The position numbers and the translations under genes are program-made. From Fidelibacterota bacterium (GTDB lineage Bacteria; Fidelibacterota; Marinisomatia; Marinisomatales; TCS55), in contig PBOO01000073.1 of NCBI GenBank assembly GCA_002724475.1, positions 5,172 through 11,587 of the forward strand: 6,416 bases of DNA, read 5' to 3'. Positions 5,457 to 6,416 of this stretch are shown piece after piece. The notes under the pieces are model-generated. The model was not told the DNA's origin. It worked only from the letters and a program-made list of their open reading frames with translations, and ran no database searches. Each line of letters opens with the position of its first letter. Within the stretch, counting starts at the first letter, position 1.

Positions 5457-6416
5457 TCCTATATCTAAACTTGTCCCTTTTATTGGTGGTGAATTTCCAT
5501 CTTCTTTCAACAAATTAATTAATACAATTTCTCATTATGATTTTGAAAATAATGATGAGCTCAAAGTTGAACTTTGGAAAGCATATGAATTTGGATTAAA
5601 AAGACACGAGGGTCAAAAACGCCTTTCTGGCGAGCCTTATTTTGAAAGCCACTGCGTAGAAGTTGCAAAAATACTGGCTAGTTGGAATATGGACATTACT
5701 ACAATCATTTCTGGTATGCTTCATGATACTGTTGAAGATACAAATACCTCTTTGGATGAAATTAGATCTGAATTCGGCGAGAATGTAGCTGATTTGGTAG
5801 ATGGAGTCAGCAAGCTTAGCGGAATTCGTTTTTCCAGCAGGAAGGCTCAGCAAGCTGGAAATTTTATGAAAATGTTAATTTCTGTAGCAAAAGATCTCAG
5901 AGTTGTAATAATCAAATTTGCCGATAGATTGCATAACATGGAAACGATAAGATATATGCCGCGAATAAAGCAGCACCGTATTGCTGTTGAGACTAGAGAT
6001 GTCTACGCGCCTCTAGCTCATCGCTTAGGAATGGCGAGCGTGAAATGGAAACTTGATGATCTTGTTTTGCAGGTTATTAATCCAGACATGTATAAAGAGA
6101 TAGATAAAAAATTAAAATCTTCTAATAAGGAACGCGACAAATACATCAAAACAGTCACTTCAGCATTGAATGACGAGTTATTAGAAAATAAACTTTCTCC
6201 GAGCGTATATGGGAGATCTAAATCCCATTCCTCTATTTATGGTAAAATGGTTCTAAGAGAAAAATCTTTCGATGAAATACATGATATCTTAGCAATTCGC
6301 GTAGTTGTAAAAAAAATTGAAGAGTGCTATTTGGCATTGGGAATCCTTCATCAAAAATTCAAACCTATTCAAGAAAGATTTAAAGATTTTATTGCTATGC
6401 CAAAAAGCAATGGATA
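5449..6416 (+). CDS. rel: Bifunctional (p)ppGpp synthetase/hydrolase, RelA/SpoT family (3'-truncated by window edge)
   Basis: The enzyme makes (p)ppGpp from ATP and GTP/GDP and hydrolyses it, controlling the stringent response. 322 codons are visible from ATG 5449 (8-nt overlap with dnaB) to the window end; full-length proteins have over 700. The HD hydrolase domain is present: HEGQKRLSGEPY (53-64), H68, LHDTVEDT (91-98, with H92, D93, E96, D97) and KFADRLHNMETI (156-167, with D159, N163, T166). These match the metal and substrate ligands of Rel from Streptococcus equisimilis, so hydrolase activity is predicted. The synthetase domain has YGRSKSHSSIYGKM (254-267; R256, K258, K266), FDEIHDILAIRVVV with D279, and ERFKDFIAMPKSNG. 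The RFKD tetrad (310-313) is the RXKD type of bifunctional enzymes, not the EXDD of monofunctional RelA. The window ends inside the codon expected to encode the substrate-stacking Tyr. The catalytic Glu, TGS and ACT domains lie outside. There is one extra residue between GEPY and the 'VA-IL' block. Confidence 0.95.
   Translation, partial: MDNPISKLVPFIGGEFPSSFNKLINTISHYDFENNDELKVELWKAYEFGLKRHEGQKRLSGEPYFESHCVEVAKILASWNMDITTIISGMLHDTVEDTNTSLDEIRSEFGENVADLVDGVSKLSGIRFSSRKAQQAGNFMKMLISVAKDLRVVIIKFADRLHNMETIRYMPRIKQHRIAVETRDVYAPLAHRLGMASVKWKLDDLVLQVINPDMYKEIDKKLKSSNKERDKYIKTVTSALNDELLENKLSPSVYGRSKSHSSIYGKMVLREKSFDEIHDILAIRVVVKKIEECYLALGILHQKFKPIQERFKDFIAMPKSNG

Overview
The window is a gene-dense, AT-rich, single-strand stretch of bacterial chromosome. 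All eight genes read on the + strand, and the only spacer longer than a few bases is 72 nt. The gene complement and several sequence features point to the FCB superphylum (Fibrobacterota-Chlorobiota-Bacteroidota and relatives). These are a PorV/PorQ-type outer-membrane beta-barrel and an omega subunit with the Bacteroidota-like 'IYETVV-MSKRA ... KP-T ... EF-EG' pattern. The low GC and the aspartate/glycine-rich loop in the porin-like protein make a marine SAR406/Marinimicrobia-type (Fidelibacterota) organism my best guess, but that is inference from pattern memory and not a demonstrated assignment.

Region 1 (1-1618) holds the 3' end of selB, the selenocysteine-specific elongation factor, with only its C-terminal winged-helix part present. 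It overlaps by 11 nt a gene for a PorV/PorQ-like outer-membrane protein with a signal peptide and an unusual Asp/Gly-rich, calcium-loop-like insert.

Region 2 (1619-1690) is the only real intergenic spacer. It ends in a clear GGAG ribosome binding site for yicC. I see no convincing terminator or promoter in it, although a chance-level TTGACA lies at 1605-1610.

Region 3 (1691-6416) is a tightly packed run of six genes: yicC (endoribonuclease family), gmk (guanylate kinase), rpoZ (RNA polymerase omega), a family-4 iron-sulfur uracil-DNA glycosylase, dnaB (replicative helicase), and the first 322 codons of a bifunctional-looking Rel/SpoT (p)ppGpp enzyme cut by the window edge. Junctions are overlaps of 4, 11 and 8 nt or gaps of 3 and 7 nt, so translational coupling and a shared transcript are likely. 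The set resembles the well-known gmk-rpoZ-spoT operon of gammaproteobacteria, with a DNA repair gene and the replicative helicase placed between rpoZ and rel. Functionally it joins GTP/GDP supply, a polymerase subunit, replication and the alarmone enzyme.

I do not see a clearly novel system here. The points worth a second look are the operon arrangement, the same-frame TAG-TAG-TTG junction between rpoZ and the glycosylase, the loop in the porin-like protein and a one-residue shift at a metal-binding histidine in Rel.
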